Shown: one piece after another, positions 24,301-35,195 of the stretch | Layout of the letters: each line of letters starts with the position of its first letter | How positions within the stretch are numbered: position 1 is the first letter of the stretch | Program-made: the position numbers and the translations under genes | The notes under the pieces: model-generated | What the model was told of the DNA's origin: nothing | The model's input: only the letters and a program-made list of their open reading frames with translations | Database searches by the model: none | NCBI GenBank assembly: GCA_032719365.1 | Contig: CM064867.1 | Span: 44,107,651-44,171,650 of the forward strand | DNA: 64,000 nt | DNA from: Prinsepia uniflora | Lineage: Eukaryota > Streptophyta > Magnoliopsida > Rosales > Rosaceae | Direction: 5' to 3'

Positions 24301-24549
24301 AAAACGTCTTTCCGTAACTGTTTTGCAAACTTAATTCTTTTGGTCCACTCACACCTTTTGGTTTTTATTGACCCTCCAGGTCGTGGCGCGTTGTTCGAGG
24401 CTGTACGAGGGGCGGAGGCATGAGTAAGTATGTGTGGCTATCCCTGGTTTGGCAAGTACTGAGGGTAACTTGGGGTTTTCAGTCACCTTGCCAGACGGGA
24501 GCAGGACCGGGCACAGTTATCGATGCCCCTCTCGGGGGCGGTCCTGTCA
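21351..24549 (+). repeat. Family D 5' LTR
   Basis: Landmarks are the 19-bp palindrome GCGCGTGGGTGTCACGCGC at 22797-22815, TGTGAGTGGAC at 22936-22946 and GTCCACTCACA at 24343-24353. Between the brackets lies a cassette of GAGTTTAAAGACTC mini-hairpins, with GGGTTTAAAAACCC first (23790-23803). ATGCATGCAT occurs just inside each bracket. The 24-bp GATGAGTGACA palindrome is absent. Confidence 0.92.
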
Positions 24550-27239
24550 ATTTGGTATCAGAGCACTAGGTTGCTGATTCTGTTGCCACATCATGCCTCC
24601 AAAGCATAAGCCTCGTGCGCGACCTGATAGTGAGACGAGTAGGCGAGGGCGTTTGGGACCTCGTGTCAAATCCCGGATGAGATTGACCCTGGTTTGAGGG
24701 TCAGATGTCGGGTAGTGTACGCTGTGGACTGTGATTTGTGCGACTTGCTGGACCTAAAATTGTGGGGGTTGCAAGGACGAAGAGACCGGTGGCTGGAAGG
24801 CCGCATTTTTGGGCAAATTGTACTTTCTCTTAGGCCCTAGTGTTCGTATAGATGTGGGTGAGCATTGGATATTGCTCGAGAATTGAGTATGTCAGTGATG
24901 CCATGGTCAGTTTGGTTTGAGATTTGACTCAGGAGGAGTCGAGATGTAGATGTGGGACTCACGATGAGTCAGTATTTTTGGGTTAGGAACGGGGGAGGAG
25001 TCATGGTAAGGTACCAAGGCTCGAGAGGAGCCAGAGAAGCTAAGTGAGGAACGTCTGGCACTTAGGATGCCAAGGACCAGTTTATGGTCAGGTAGTGAAT
25101 GAGTTAGAAAATTATGGCTTGATTTTGTGGAACAGTGGTCTGGGGTAGATGGCCAATTGTCGGGAGTACTTGGTGTAGTGGTGGTAGTTGAGAATCCGGG
25201 GGCGATCTGAGTAGTGATGCCCATGGTTGCGGGGTACGAGTAGTGATGCGGGATCGTCGCTCGGTATGAGCGGAGATCCAGGGCTACCCACTGTTCACAC
25301 GGTGTGCAAGTGTGGATGGTTGTATGTTGGCGCTGGTACTAGCGCTGGTGCTAGTGTCAGTGAGTGAGATTGTGTTGGGCCACAAGTTGGGGTGTGACTC
25401 TGTCATGATGAGAGTGCGTTGGTAATTGAGATTCAGTAGTGGTTGACTCATGGTCTGGATAGGATCCAGCGGAGATTATGAGGTATTGGGGTAAGTCCCA
25501 ACAGTGACGAGGTGACAAGAGTTTAGTAATTCCCAGTCGGAATCGGTGTATGTGCCTAATTAGTCATTAAATGACGGGAGATCTAAGTATTGGGCTGATT
25601 GTGGACGCGTGGTTGTTCAAGTGAGTTACGGATATAGGGAGTCCGGCGGTTGGACTTGACATATCATGGGGTGTGTGTCTATCTTCAACATGGGTGGAAT
25701 CTTAGTTTCGAGGAGAGTTGTGACTGTGAGACGTGAGCAGTGCTCGTTTTCGCATTGGTATTCGATATTCGGAAGTCATCGGGGTTGACTTCTTACCTTC
25801 TTCCCTGGCAGACGTCGATCGCGGGTACCAGTACGTTGAGCGTGTATTGGGTGGTGGACCCATGAGTGTTTTGGGGTAAACGGGATTCCCATTTCCTGCT
25901 TGGTGGCAGACGATGTTGGATGTTTGGTACCGTGGGTGCAGAGAGTTGTGTTGTGCTCACATGGGATGGATGTTGATGACATCATATTGGATCATCCTTG
26001 GTCTCTCCTAGGTGGAGTGGCAGGGATCGATATGAGGTTGTGGGCTTTGGGCATGGTGACAATCTAGGATCGTGGTGTTACTAGTTGGGTGACGCGGTAA
26101 CGGACTCGAATTATGATCGCCTTGATCAGGCTAGGTGAAGAGCTTATCACTCTGTCGTAAATGTTTAGATACGAGGATTGTTGGTTGGAACTTCATTTCT
26201 ACGTTAATCCGTACTCGAGCGAGTGGGAACGCCTATGTTTGGACTCGAGGTTTGCTCTGTGGATGAGTGGATACCCAACAGGGTCTAAGTGGTCAGTCAT
26301 AGAGATGGGCGATTGGGATTGGCTTCATTTCGAAGTCAATCGGATGTGACGTAGTGACCGTTGAGCGAGTATTGATTCGGGGTTGGTGCGCCTCGGAAAT
26401 TGTGAGTGAGATTTGATGGCCTTTCGGCATGACTGTACACGCCTTGGTGAGCGTGCTTGGATTGGTATATCTTGGATGACGTGTTTGGGGGTTGATTTTG
26501 TGCTACTGATCGGGTGACCATGGGATCCTGAATGGATGATGAGTTAGTATGTTCGAGTTGTCTATTATGGGATTGGACAAGAAACCCCAGTGTCAGGTTG
26601 TGATTGACGGTGAACCTTGTAGTGGACTGGTTGAGAGATGGGTGTACGTACCCTGTACGGGGTACGAGGATCGGTACCGGACAGGCCTAGTGGTATCTAG
26701 TGACGGTAGGTGGGGGGTACCAGTGGTGTGGTTGCACGTGTTGGCATTCGGCATAATTCCGACACACTTGGTGTTGTTGTGAACTGGATTGTGAGCTTGA
26801 TATATGCCGCAGGGTTGGGCTTGCCCTGCGAGATGAGATCGTGTTATTGATCTTACGCAATTTTATGTGACACCAATTGGCTGTTGATTACGGCTTTACT
26901 GGTGAGGTTTAGTGGTGACCGTTTGACTGGTAGCGTCAGCACAGACTGACGAGCGAGTGTTGGTGACTCCCGGTGGGAGCAGGCGTCAAGTGATCATTTT
27001 CGCTCGAGGTGGTCGAGTGTGGTCGGTACGACATGAGACGGTAATGGGACATTTGAGTACAGAGGAGTAGCTGGTGTACGGGTGTACACGTGTTGCGAGG
27101 ACGAAATGTTTTCCACGAGGTGGATGTGAGATGAGGATGATTGGGAATTTCGAGAACTGAACTAATTTTTAGGAGGGAGGAACGGTTGAGTTTTGATCGG
27201 TTGGAATTTCGGGGGCGAAATTCTCTAAGGGGGGAAAAT
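24550..27239 (+). repeat. Family D internal domain (non-coding, gag start relic)
   Basis: The PBS TGGTATCAGAGC is at 24553-24564. An ATG at 24594 opens a frame of about 34 codons starting MPPKHKPRARPDSETSRRGR, then stops. The proline and basic start resembles gag N-termini of plant gypsy elements. Family C has nearly the same start on the minus strand at 39472. The rest has only short frames with no recognised domain. The 3' end has AATTTCGGGGGCGAAATTC followed by the purine tract AAGGGGGGAAAAT. Confidence 0.8.
24553..24564 (+). other. Primer-binding site of the family D element
   Basis: TGGTATCAGAGC lies three bases after the LTR terminus TCCTGTCA and is complementary to plant initiator tRNA-Met. 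Confidence 0.93.
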
Positions 27240-28180
27240 TGTAACGACCCGTCCCGGAATTCGGGATTAGGTTAGTAACTAATCATGATTAATGAGGGTT
27301 AATCGGTGATTAGTTGGGCAGAATCGGACGTACGATGCAAAATGACCGTTTTGCCCCTAGTCGTCGGTAAAACGTTGACTTTTTATTCGGGCCGTCGAAT
27401 GTACTTCGACCAACGTCCGTGACGTAGTTTGGGCGCTGGTACGAGTAGTGATGCGGGATCGTCGCTCGGTATGAGCGGAGATCCAGGGCTACCCACTGTT
27501 CACACGGTGTGCAAGTGTGGATGGTTGTATGTTGGCGCTGGTACTAGCGCTGGTGCTAGTGTCAGTGAGTGAGATTGTGTTGGGCCACAAGTTGGGGTGT
27601 GACTCTGTCATGATGAGAGTGCGTTGGTAATTGAGATTCAGTAGTGGTTGACTCATGGTCTGGATAGGATCCAGCGGAGATTATGAGGTATTGGGGTAAG
27701 TCCCAACAGTGACGAGGTGACAAGAGTTTAGTAATTCCCAGTCGGAATCGGTGTATGTGCCTAATTAGTCATTAAATGACGGGAGATCTAAGTATTGGGC
27801 TGATTGTGGACGCGTGGTTGTTCAAGTGAGTTACGGATATAGGGAGTCCGGCGGTTGGACTTGACATATCATGGGGTGTGTGTCTATCTTCAACATGGGT
27901 GGAATCTTAGTTTCGAGGAGAGTTGTGACTGTGAGACGTGAGCAGTGCTCGTTTTCGCATTGGTATTCGATATTCGGAAGTCATCGGGGTTGACTTCTTA
28001 CCTTCTTCCCTGGCAGACGTCGATCTCGGGTACCAGTACGTTGAGCGTGTATTGGGTGGTGGACCCATGAGTGTTTTGGGGTAAACGGGATTCCCATTTC
28101 CTGCTTGGTGGCAGACGATGTTGGATGTTTGGTACCGTGGGTGCAGAGAGTTGTGTTGTGCTCACATGGGATGGATGTCA
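27240..28180 (+). repeat. Family D 3' LTR rebuilt from internal sequence
   Basis: 27240-27433 matches the 5' LTR start (21351-21544) with three substitutions. After GTAGTTTGGG comes CGCT. From 27438 to 28178 the sequence then equals 25233-25973 of the internal domain at a constant offset of 2205, with one substitution seen. It closes with CA to give TGTCA, the normal LTR end, followed directly by the AACAC TSD. The outer termini are therefore correct while about 3 kb of LTR body is absent. Confidence 0.9.
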
Positions 28181-28185
28181 AACAC

Positions 28186-28317
28186 ATTATTAATGTCCCT
28201 AATTTTCCCGGTTAAGAACTATCCCTATTTATCAATATTACATCTACACAAAAAGGGTTTAAATTGCATAACACTCGAATTACATGTTTAATTTAATGCG
28301 TAGTTTGGGCGTAGTCA
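28186..28317 (+). repeat. Athila 5' LTR, last part
   Basis: It resumes with ATTATTAATGTCCC and ends GGGCGTAGTCA. It matches 38776-38907 of the 3' LTR with two or three substitutions. Confidence 0.95.
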
Positions 28318-28322
28318 ATTTT

Positions 28323-28339
28323 TGGCGCCGTTGCCGGGG
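28323..28339 (+). other. Primer-binding site, tRNA-Asp type
   Basis: TGGCGCCGTTGCCGGGG lies five bases after the 5' LTR. It complements the 3' end of plant tRNA-Asp, the primer typical of Athila elements. It separates this element from families A-G, which use initiator tRNA-Met. Confidence 0.92.
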
Positions 28340-29684
28340 AAATTGAAAATCATTTTAATTTGTTAGTGTATGTATATAAATTGTGCATATTATACTTGTT
28401 TATAAATTTTACTTTTGTTAATATTATATTTGTTTATAACATTTACTTACTTGTTTATATTTTATTTATCCATCTTATTATTGTTCTTATTATGTTTGTT
28501 TATAATGCTCATATTTTACTTATTCTTAATTTCTAATTTATACTTGTTCATAAATGTTCATAATTTGTTTTTTATATATATTTGTTCATATTAAATTTGG
28601 TACTTGTCATAAATGTATATTTTATATGTTCACTTTTCTTTACTTTTACTTTTATTTATTCCATTATACTTTATTCCATTAACTTAATATTCACACTTTT
28701 TCTTTACTCCCTTAACTTTAATTATATTACATTAACTTTATTCCATTAACTTTCTTTTAATTTTATTACATAACCTTTATGTTCCACTAACTTTATGTTT
28801 ACACTTATTTTATTTTTATGTAATCAATTATTTGTTTATGTCTTGTTAAACTTTAAATTTTAAATGAAAAAAAGAAAATTCGGAATAAATAAAAAAATAA
28901 TAAAAAATTTAAAAAAAATTAAAAAAAATAGATTAAAAATTTAAATTAAAAAAAAAATTAAATTTTTTTTTTATGAAACTTTATTCATCTTTGAATTTCC
29001 TAAAGTGTAAGTATTGTTTCCTATTAATTGTTTTAGAGTTGCATGAATCTCTTAGTCCCTTTTTCTTCAAAATCTTACTTTCGGGAACAGGTAGTGCCCC
29101 TCTTATTTACTTTCTCCTTAACCCTTCATGATGTGTGGATTTCATCATCACACACCATAGACTCGAATCTATGGACATGAGGTTGGGGCGGAGTTTGTAA
29201 ACACTAGGGTTTGGTAATTCTCTACGTCATCATTCGGATTAATTATGGTGTCTATGAGAGTTATGACTGGTGACAAGTTTTGGATTAAGAAAGGGAACAC
29301 CAATGGAGTATATGCCAAGCTAGCCTCGGGGTGCTCTTAAAATTATCCTTGCTTCTCGCGTTACATCTATCTCAACTGGCCATGATTAATGTTGAATGGT
29401 GGAATGGAGGTTATCAGTACGCGCAGGCCGTACGCCCAGGAAAGTACTATGAGAAGCGGAAGGAGAAAGTTATTCATGACACTCGAAAACTCTATTTATT
29501 GCATTATTAGTTTGAATTTGGAACTTTTGCATTTTCTTTCCATCAACGTAACTTTTTGTTAATCCTGGTTTCCATTTATGTGATACTTTATGCAAATCTC
29601 TACTATCTTACTCTTATTATCTCTTCTTGTGTATACTTGCCTTCTAACTTAGAGTTTTGTTTTCATAGAGGTACGAACTTATGA
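28340..29684 (+). other. Athila 5' leader, AT-rich, no gene
   Basis: This untranslated leader contains long T-rich and A-rich stretches. 28860-28980 is nearly pure A/T, including homopolymer runs. From about 29040 it is less biased and contains only short frames. No domain was recognised. Confidence 0.8.
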
Positions 29685-31034
29685 ATGCGTGCTCATCAAT
29701 CTAAGCTTGATCGGCTGAGAAGACAACTTGACATCTCACCAAGCAACGCCACATTCAGAGACGCACTTAAGCAAACCAGTTCGTTCGAACCTCCATCCCC
29801 AATATTCGGTGAGTCCAAAAGCGAGAAGAGTAATTCAGAAGAAGAACAGATTTTCGGAACACCGATAACCATGGCACGAAACCTGAGTATCCGGGAGCAG
29901 ACATGTGCAAACACAAATGGCACTACAGACTTCTGCATCCAGTATCCCGAGCCTCGAACCAACAAGAAAGATATTGAGCTTAAGAGTGGAGTCCTTCATC
30001 AACTACCCAAGTTCCGTGGAATCAGAAATGAAGATCCACACAAACACTTAACGGAGTTCCAATTCATCATTAGTAGTATGTGTCCGGATGATGCAGACTT
30101 GGAAATCATGAAGCTGAAAGCTTTCCCATTGTCCTTGGAAGAAAGAGCACGGGTATGGCCTTTAAGTCTCCCACCCAATCATATTGACTCTTGGGAGAAG
30201 TTGGTTCAGGAGTTTCTTACCAAGTACTTCCCTGCCTCAAAGATTACGGTCTTAAGAAAAGAGATCACTGGAATCAAGCAGAAAGAACATGATGAGAATT
30301 TCAGCCATTACTATGAGAGGTTTAAGGAACTTTGTGCTTCATGCCCTACTCACGGGATCACAGAAGGCTATCTTTTAACCTACTTTTATGAAGGACTCAA
30401 AGGTTGGGATAAAGGACTGCTCGATGCTGCAGCTAATGGAAGTTTCTTAGCTCGGAGCCTAGTAGATGGTCGTGCACTACTTGAAAGCCGTGCACTCAAT
30501 GATGCACAATACGAAGGTGCCGATCCTATTTCTAGAAAGGTACATGAGGTAAGTTCCCATGCTATAAATGATTCTAAGTTAGATAAGATCACCTCTATGC
30601 TTTCAAATATGCTTGAACTAAAGAAACAGGTAGCTCCAGTTTGTTCCATATGCTCTCAAGGCCATCTTGAGGAACAATGTCCCTACACTGCAAGGGAGGA
30701 AGACTCCGGAACTGAAATGGCACACGCCATTGGAGGCTTTCAAGGAGGGCCAAGGACCCAAGGTTACAGTTGGAGAGATCCGAACAATGTCCTAAACCCT
30801 CAGCACATGTCGACTGGGCCAAACCGTGTCCCAGACCAGTTCCCAAGGCCCACATGGCAACCAAGGCCCACATGGCAACCAAGGCCTCCGGTCCCATTTT
30901 TTAACTTTTCTCATAATCATGCAAATAATCATACTTCTTCATCTTCTAATCCTGATTATGATAAAATGCTGGCTGCTCTTTCCCAAGGGCAGCAAACACT
31001 AATGGCGTCAACTCAGGCTCTTGTCACGGGTTAG
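29685..31034 (+). CDS. Athila gag region (449 codons to the first in-frame stop)
   Basis: Encodes the capsid/nucleocapsid part of an Athila-type polyprotein, which packages element RNA. The retrotransposon gag fold spans about residues 108-240. It includes the block from FRGIRNEDPH through the conserved W and the SW..LVQEFLTKYFP motif at about 169-183. A zinc knuckle follows at 320-332, of form CX2CX3HX4C, one residue shorter than the canonical CX2CX4HX4C. A proline/tryptophan-rich stretch repeats PRPTWQ near residue 390. The start is the first ATG of the frame after the leader. The frame ends at TAG 31032-31034, but pol continues in the same frame directly after it. Athila gag and pol normally form one frame, so this stop is probably a mutation (a C-to-T transition would explain it). 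Readthrough is possible but less likely. Confidence 0.9.
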   Translation: MRAHQSKLDRLRRQLDISPSNATFRDALKQTSSFEPPSPIFGESKSEKSNSEEEQIFGTPITMARNLSIREQTCANTNGTTDFCIQYPEPRTNKKDIELKSGVLHQLPKFRGIRNEDPHKHLTEFQFIISSMCPDDADLEIMKLKAFPLSLEERARVWPLSLPPNHIDSWEKLVQEFLTKYFPASKITVLRKEITGIKQKEHDENFSHYYERFKELCASCPTHGITEGYLLTYFYEGLKGWDKGLLDAAANGSFLARSLVDGRALLESRALNDAQYEGADPISRKVHEVSSHAINDSKLDKITSMLSNMLELKKQVAPVCSICSQGHLEEQCPYTAREEDSGTEMAHAIGGFQGGPRTQGYSWRDPNNVLNPQHMSTGPNRVPDQFPRPTWQPRPTWQPRPPVPFFNFSHNHANNHTSSSSNPDYDKMLAALSQGQQTLMASTQALVTG

Positions 31035-33083
31035 CAAAATCAACAAAAAGACATCGCTGATCTCAAGGACCAAATGGGCAAGGTCGTGGACTTCATGGGT
31101 AAGATCCAAGCTAGCGGGGTGCTTCCACCTCAACCTACGCCTAACCCAAATGTAAGACCTGAAGCCAATGCAATTATCACTCGAAGTGGTAAAGTGCTCG
31201 GAGAAATAGAACCAGATCCAGCCGTTTCTGAGGCTGAAAAGCACAAGGTGGCAACTAAGACCACCACGACACAACCGCCAGTTCAACCTACCCACACACA
31301 AGGTAATAACCCAATCCCTTCAAGTTCGGTTGTTACTAATTCCCCGTTTGTGCATGCACCATTTCCAAGTAGGCTTGCCAAATCTAAGAAGAATGAATCC
31401 GATGAGGAAATCTTGGAGATCTTCAAAAGGGTGCAAATCAACATGCCCTTGATCGAGTGCATCAAACAAGTGCCGAAATACGCAAAATTTCTGAAAGAGT
31501 TATGCACTCCAAGGCGCCAGACGAGGGAGAAGGAGGTTGTGATGGTGAGTGAAACAGTTTCTGCTGTAATCCAGCGTCGGCTACCCCCAAAATTGAAGGA
31601 TCCAAGGAGTTTTTATGTTCCCTGCGTGATTGGTAACAAGTCATTTGATAAAGTCATGCTAGACTTAGGAGCATCCATTAATGTTATGCCATATTCACTA
31701 TATGTTGCCCTAGGTCTAGGTAAATTACAGCATGACGATATTATCATTCAGTTAGCCGATCGCTCTAATGTGTATCCTAAGGGATACGTCGAAGATGTTC
31801 TTGTGCAGGTTAACCAGCTCATCTTCCCCGCTGACTTTTATGTCCTAGACATGGAGGATTCCCCTACGAATCAAGCTCCACTAATGCTGTTGGGAAGACC
31901 ATTCATGAGAACTGCCAAGACAAAGATTGATGTGTTCAATGGAACATTAACTATGGAAGTAGACGGAGAGGAAATTGGCTTCAACATTTTTGATGCCATG
32001 AGGTACCCTAGTTCCGCAACTCATACTACTTTTTCTATTGACGTGTGCACTTCTCTCGCAGAGAAACATTTTGATTCAATTCGAGAAGACACACTCAACA
32101 TGATAATCCAGGAAGGAGTTGGCCTAACGCAATCAGGGGACGCCTTGGTTGAGGATACAGATTACGAACTAGAACCTCAAATTTGGGATGAAGTCATGAC
32201 CCTAAATGAGACCCCCAGAATGGTGAATCATCAGGTACCCTCGTCATTTCCAATTAGTACTAATGCCACTCCTCCTTCAGTGATTCAGGCCCCCGTTCTC
32301 GAGCTCAAAGTTTTGCCTGACCACCTGAAGTATGCCTATCTTGGCTCGGACGACACTCTGCCCGTCATAGTGTCTTCTGCACTAACCGAGTCACAGGAAG
32401 ATAGACTGGTACAGGTCTTGACAAAGTACAAGACAACCATTGGATGGACTCTGTCAGATATCAAGGGAATCAGCCCTACAACTTGTGTGCATCGAATCTT
32501 ACTGGAAGATGATGCAAAACCCTCTCGCGAAGCCCAACGTCGCCTCCATCCTCCAATGATGGAAGTCGTGAAACAAGAGGTCATCAAACTCTTGGACTGT
32601 GGTGTCATCTACCCAATTTCAGACAGCAAATGGGTCTCACCAGTCCAAGTAGTCCCAAAGAAAAGTGGAGTCACAGTTGTTGCGAACAGTGAAGGAGAGC
32701 TAGTGCCCCAACGAACAGTGACCGGATACAGAGTCTGCATCGACTATCGATGCCTGAACAAAGCAACTAGGAAGGATCACTTTCCTTTGCCCTTCATTGA
32801 TCAAATGCTTGAAAGGTTAGCAGGTCACTCCTATTATTGCTTTCTTGATGGTTATTCCGGGTACAATCAAATCTGTATCGCTCAAAATGACCAAGATAAA
32901 ACGACTTTCACTTGTCCTTTTGGCACTTTTGCCTACCGAAGAATGCCTTTCGGTTTATGTAACGCCCCAGGTACTTTCCAAAGATGCATGCTTTCTATTT
33001 TCTCTGAATACGTCGAAAAAATAATTGAAGTATTTATGGACGATTTTCGTGTCTTTGGGGATAGTTTTGATGCATGCTTATAA
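31035..33083 (+). pseudogene. Athila pol part 1: protease and reverse transcriptase, between two in-frame stops
   Basis: The frame is the same as gag; the first ATG is at 31074, giving 669 codons. Counting from that ATG, the aspartic protease is at about 175-320, with the Athila-type active site MLDLGASINVMP at about 195-206 and LLGRPF after it. The reverse transcriptase follows from about 480. It shows YRVCIDYRCLNKAT at about 551, LDGYSGYNQI, FAYRRMPFGLCNAP and the catalytic FMDD at about 653-656. All of these are conserved. The frame ends at TAA 33081-33083 inside the reverse transcriptase, while recognisable sequence continues unshifted. A single C-to-T change would account for the stop. 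No separate start is known for this region, so it was originally made as part of Gag-Pol. Confidence 0.9.
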
Positions 33084-35195
33084 CACTTAGCACTTATCTT
33101 ACAAAGGTGTGTCGAAACTAATCTGGTACTTAACTGGGAGAAATGCCATTTCATGGTTAGACAAGGGATAGTCTTGGGCCATATTGTCTCTGAAAGAGGA
33201 ATTGAAGTCGATAAATCTAAAGTTGATACTGTGCGCCACTTACCCTCTCCCACTTCGGTGAGAGGAATCCGTTCATTTCTTGGTCACGCAGGATTTTACA
33301 GAAGATTTATCCAAGACTTCTCCCACATTGCAAGGCCCTTGTGCCGACTGCTTCAGAAAGAGACACCCTTCGTCTTTGATGCAGACTGTCAGGAAGCTTT
33401 TGAGAAGCTTAAAAATCTCTTAACCACTGCCCCCATTCTTTGTGCCCCTGATTGGTCCTTACCCTTTGAACTAATGTGCGATGCCTCTGATTATGCAGTT
33501 GGAGCCGTACTCGGACAAAGGCGGGATAAGAAGCCCTACGCCATCTACTATGCATCCAGAACCTTAAATGATGCCCAGATGAACTACACCACTACAGAAA
33601 AGGAGTTGCTTGCTGTTGTATTTGCTTTAGATAAATTTCGCTCTTATCTACTTCGAACTAAAGTCATTATTTACACTGATCATGCAGCACTGAAGTATCT
33701 CCTAGCCAAAAAAGAAGCGAAACCAAGACTGGTCCGATGGATTCTTCTTCTTCAAGAGTTTGACATCGAGATTAAAGATAAGAAAGGCGTAGAGAACGTG
33801 GTGGCAGATCATTTGAGTCGCATTGCACATGAACGAGATCCTGTGGCGATTCAAGAGATGTTTCCGGACGAACAACTCTTCAGAATCGAGGGAGGTACTC
33901 CTTGGTATGCTGATATTGTCAATTATTTAGTCACCAAGCAGTTGCCCACCACCCTCTCCCGTGCACAAAAAGATAAACTTAAAAAGCATGTTAGGCACTA
34001 TATTTGGGATGAACCTTATTTGTGGAAACACTGTGCAGATTTATTGATTAGGAGTTGTGTCCCTGATATTGAACATAGGTCAGTCCTAGAGTTCTGCCAT
34101 AGCCATGCTTGTGGAGGCCACTTTGGATCCAGGAAAACTGCACTCAAAATCTTAGAATCTGGACTATATTGGCCCACACTTTTTAGAGATGCACATTCAT
34201 TCTGTTTAGCCTGTGATAAATGTCAGAGATCAGGAAACTTAGGACGAAGTGATGAAATGCCACAACATTATGTTCTTACTGTTGAAATATTTGATGTTTG
34301 GGGTATTGATTTTATGGGTCCGTTTCCTAAATCTAATGGCTATCTCTATATCTTACTTGCTGTTGATTATGTATCAAAATGGGTGGAAGCTAAAGCCACC
34401 AGGACTAATGACTCTAAAACTGTTGCAGATTTCCTCAGAACTAACATTCTTTCCAGGTTTGGGATCCCGCGGGTCCTAATAAGTGATGGAGGAAGTCATT
34501 TCTGCAACAAGACCATTGAAGCTTTAATGAAACGGTATGGTGTCACTCATCGAGTCTCTACACCTTACCATCCTCAAACGAGTGGAATGGCGAAAGTCAG
34601 TAATAGAGAGATCAAGAAGATATTAGAGCGAACTGTGGGACCTAATCGTAAGGATTGGAGCCAACGGTTGGATGATGCACTTTGGGCATACAGGACGGCA
34701 TACAAAGCACCTATAGGAATGTCTCCCTATAGGTTGGTGTACGAAAAAGCATGTCACCTTCCGGTGGAACTAGAGCATAAAGCATGGTGGGCTGTCAAAA
34801 CTTTCAACATCAAGCTAGATGACGCCGGTCTGCATCGAAAGCTCCAGCTGAGTGAGCTTGAGGAAATAAGAAATGATGCATTTGAAAGCACTCTGATCTA
34901 CAAGGAAAAGGCAAAGGCATTTCATGACAAACAGATCAAGAGTAAAGCATTTGACATTGGCCAGAAAGTTTTGTTGTTCAATTCCCGACTTAGACTCTTT
35001 CCATGTAAATTATTCTCCAGATGGGTAGGTCCTTTTGTTGTTACTAATGTGTTTGCCCATGGAGCTATACAGATCAAAAGCAGTGAAACAGGAAAAGAGT
35101 TCAAGGTCAATGGCCACCGATTGAAGCCTTACATCGAGGCAATTGGAGGACATGATATGGAGTCAGACAGAGTACTTCTACGTCCCATCAGATAA
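33084..35195 (+). pseudogene. Athila pol part 2: end of reverse transcriptase, RNase H and integrase
   Basis: The reading frame is unchanged from part 1; the first ATG is at 33153 (680 codons). It starts with the reverse transcriptase thumb (GIRSFLGHAGFYRRFI). RNase H begins near residue 100, with the first catalytic aspartate in LMCDASDYAVGA, then ASRTLN, TEKELLAV and YTDHAALKYL. Integrase has the HHCC zinc region at about 313-355 (HACGGHFG, CDKCQRSG). The first catalytic aspartate lies in GIDFMGPFPKSNG and the second in LISDGGSHF. The expected catalytic glutamate, in the block after HPQTSG, is lysine (AAA at 34593-34595), a G-to-A type change. The C-terminal region has RWVGPF. There is no chromodomain. 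Integrase should therefore be inactive even without the stops. Confidence 0.9.

Larger units (their letters stand above)
21351..28180 (+). mobile_element. Family D non-autonomous long-LTR element with a rearranged 3' LTR
   Basis: It is inserted in the Athila 5' LTR with TSD AACAC. The 5' LTR spans 21351-24549 (3199 bp; TGTAACGACC...TCCTGTCA). The internal domain spans 24550-27239, with a tRNA-Met type PBS at its start and AAGGGGGGAAAAT at its end. The 3' LTR spans 27240-28180 and is aberrant: only the first 193 or so bp and the last few bases are LTR. The 741 bp between duplicate 25233-25973 of the internal domain. There is no intact coding capacity. The three-level nesting (D in Athila in C) gives a clear relative age order. 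Confidence 0.9.

Noticed and set aside
26161..26782. Short frames in the family D internal domain that could be small genes
   Set aside because: They are 62-77 codons, show no motif or initiation context I can support, and have no counterpart in related elements.
31028..31040. Gag stop TAG followed by CAA considered as programmed readthrough
   Set aside because: The context only partly resembles the known readthrough signal, Athila gag-pol is normally one frame, and a second in-frame stop occurs in reverse transcriptase. Point mutation is the simpler reading, though not proven.
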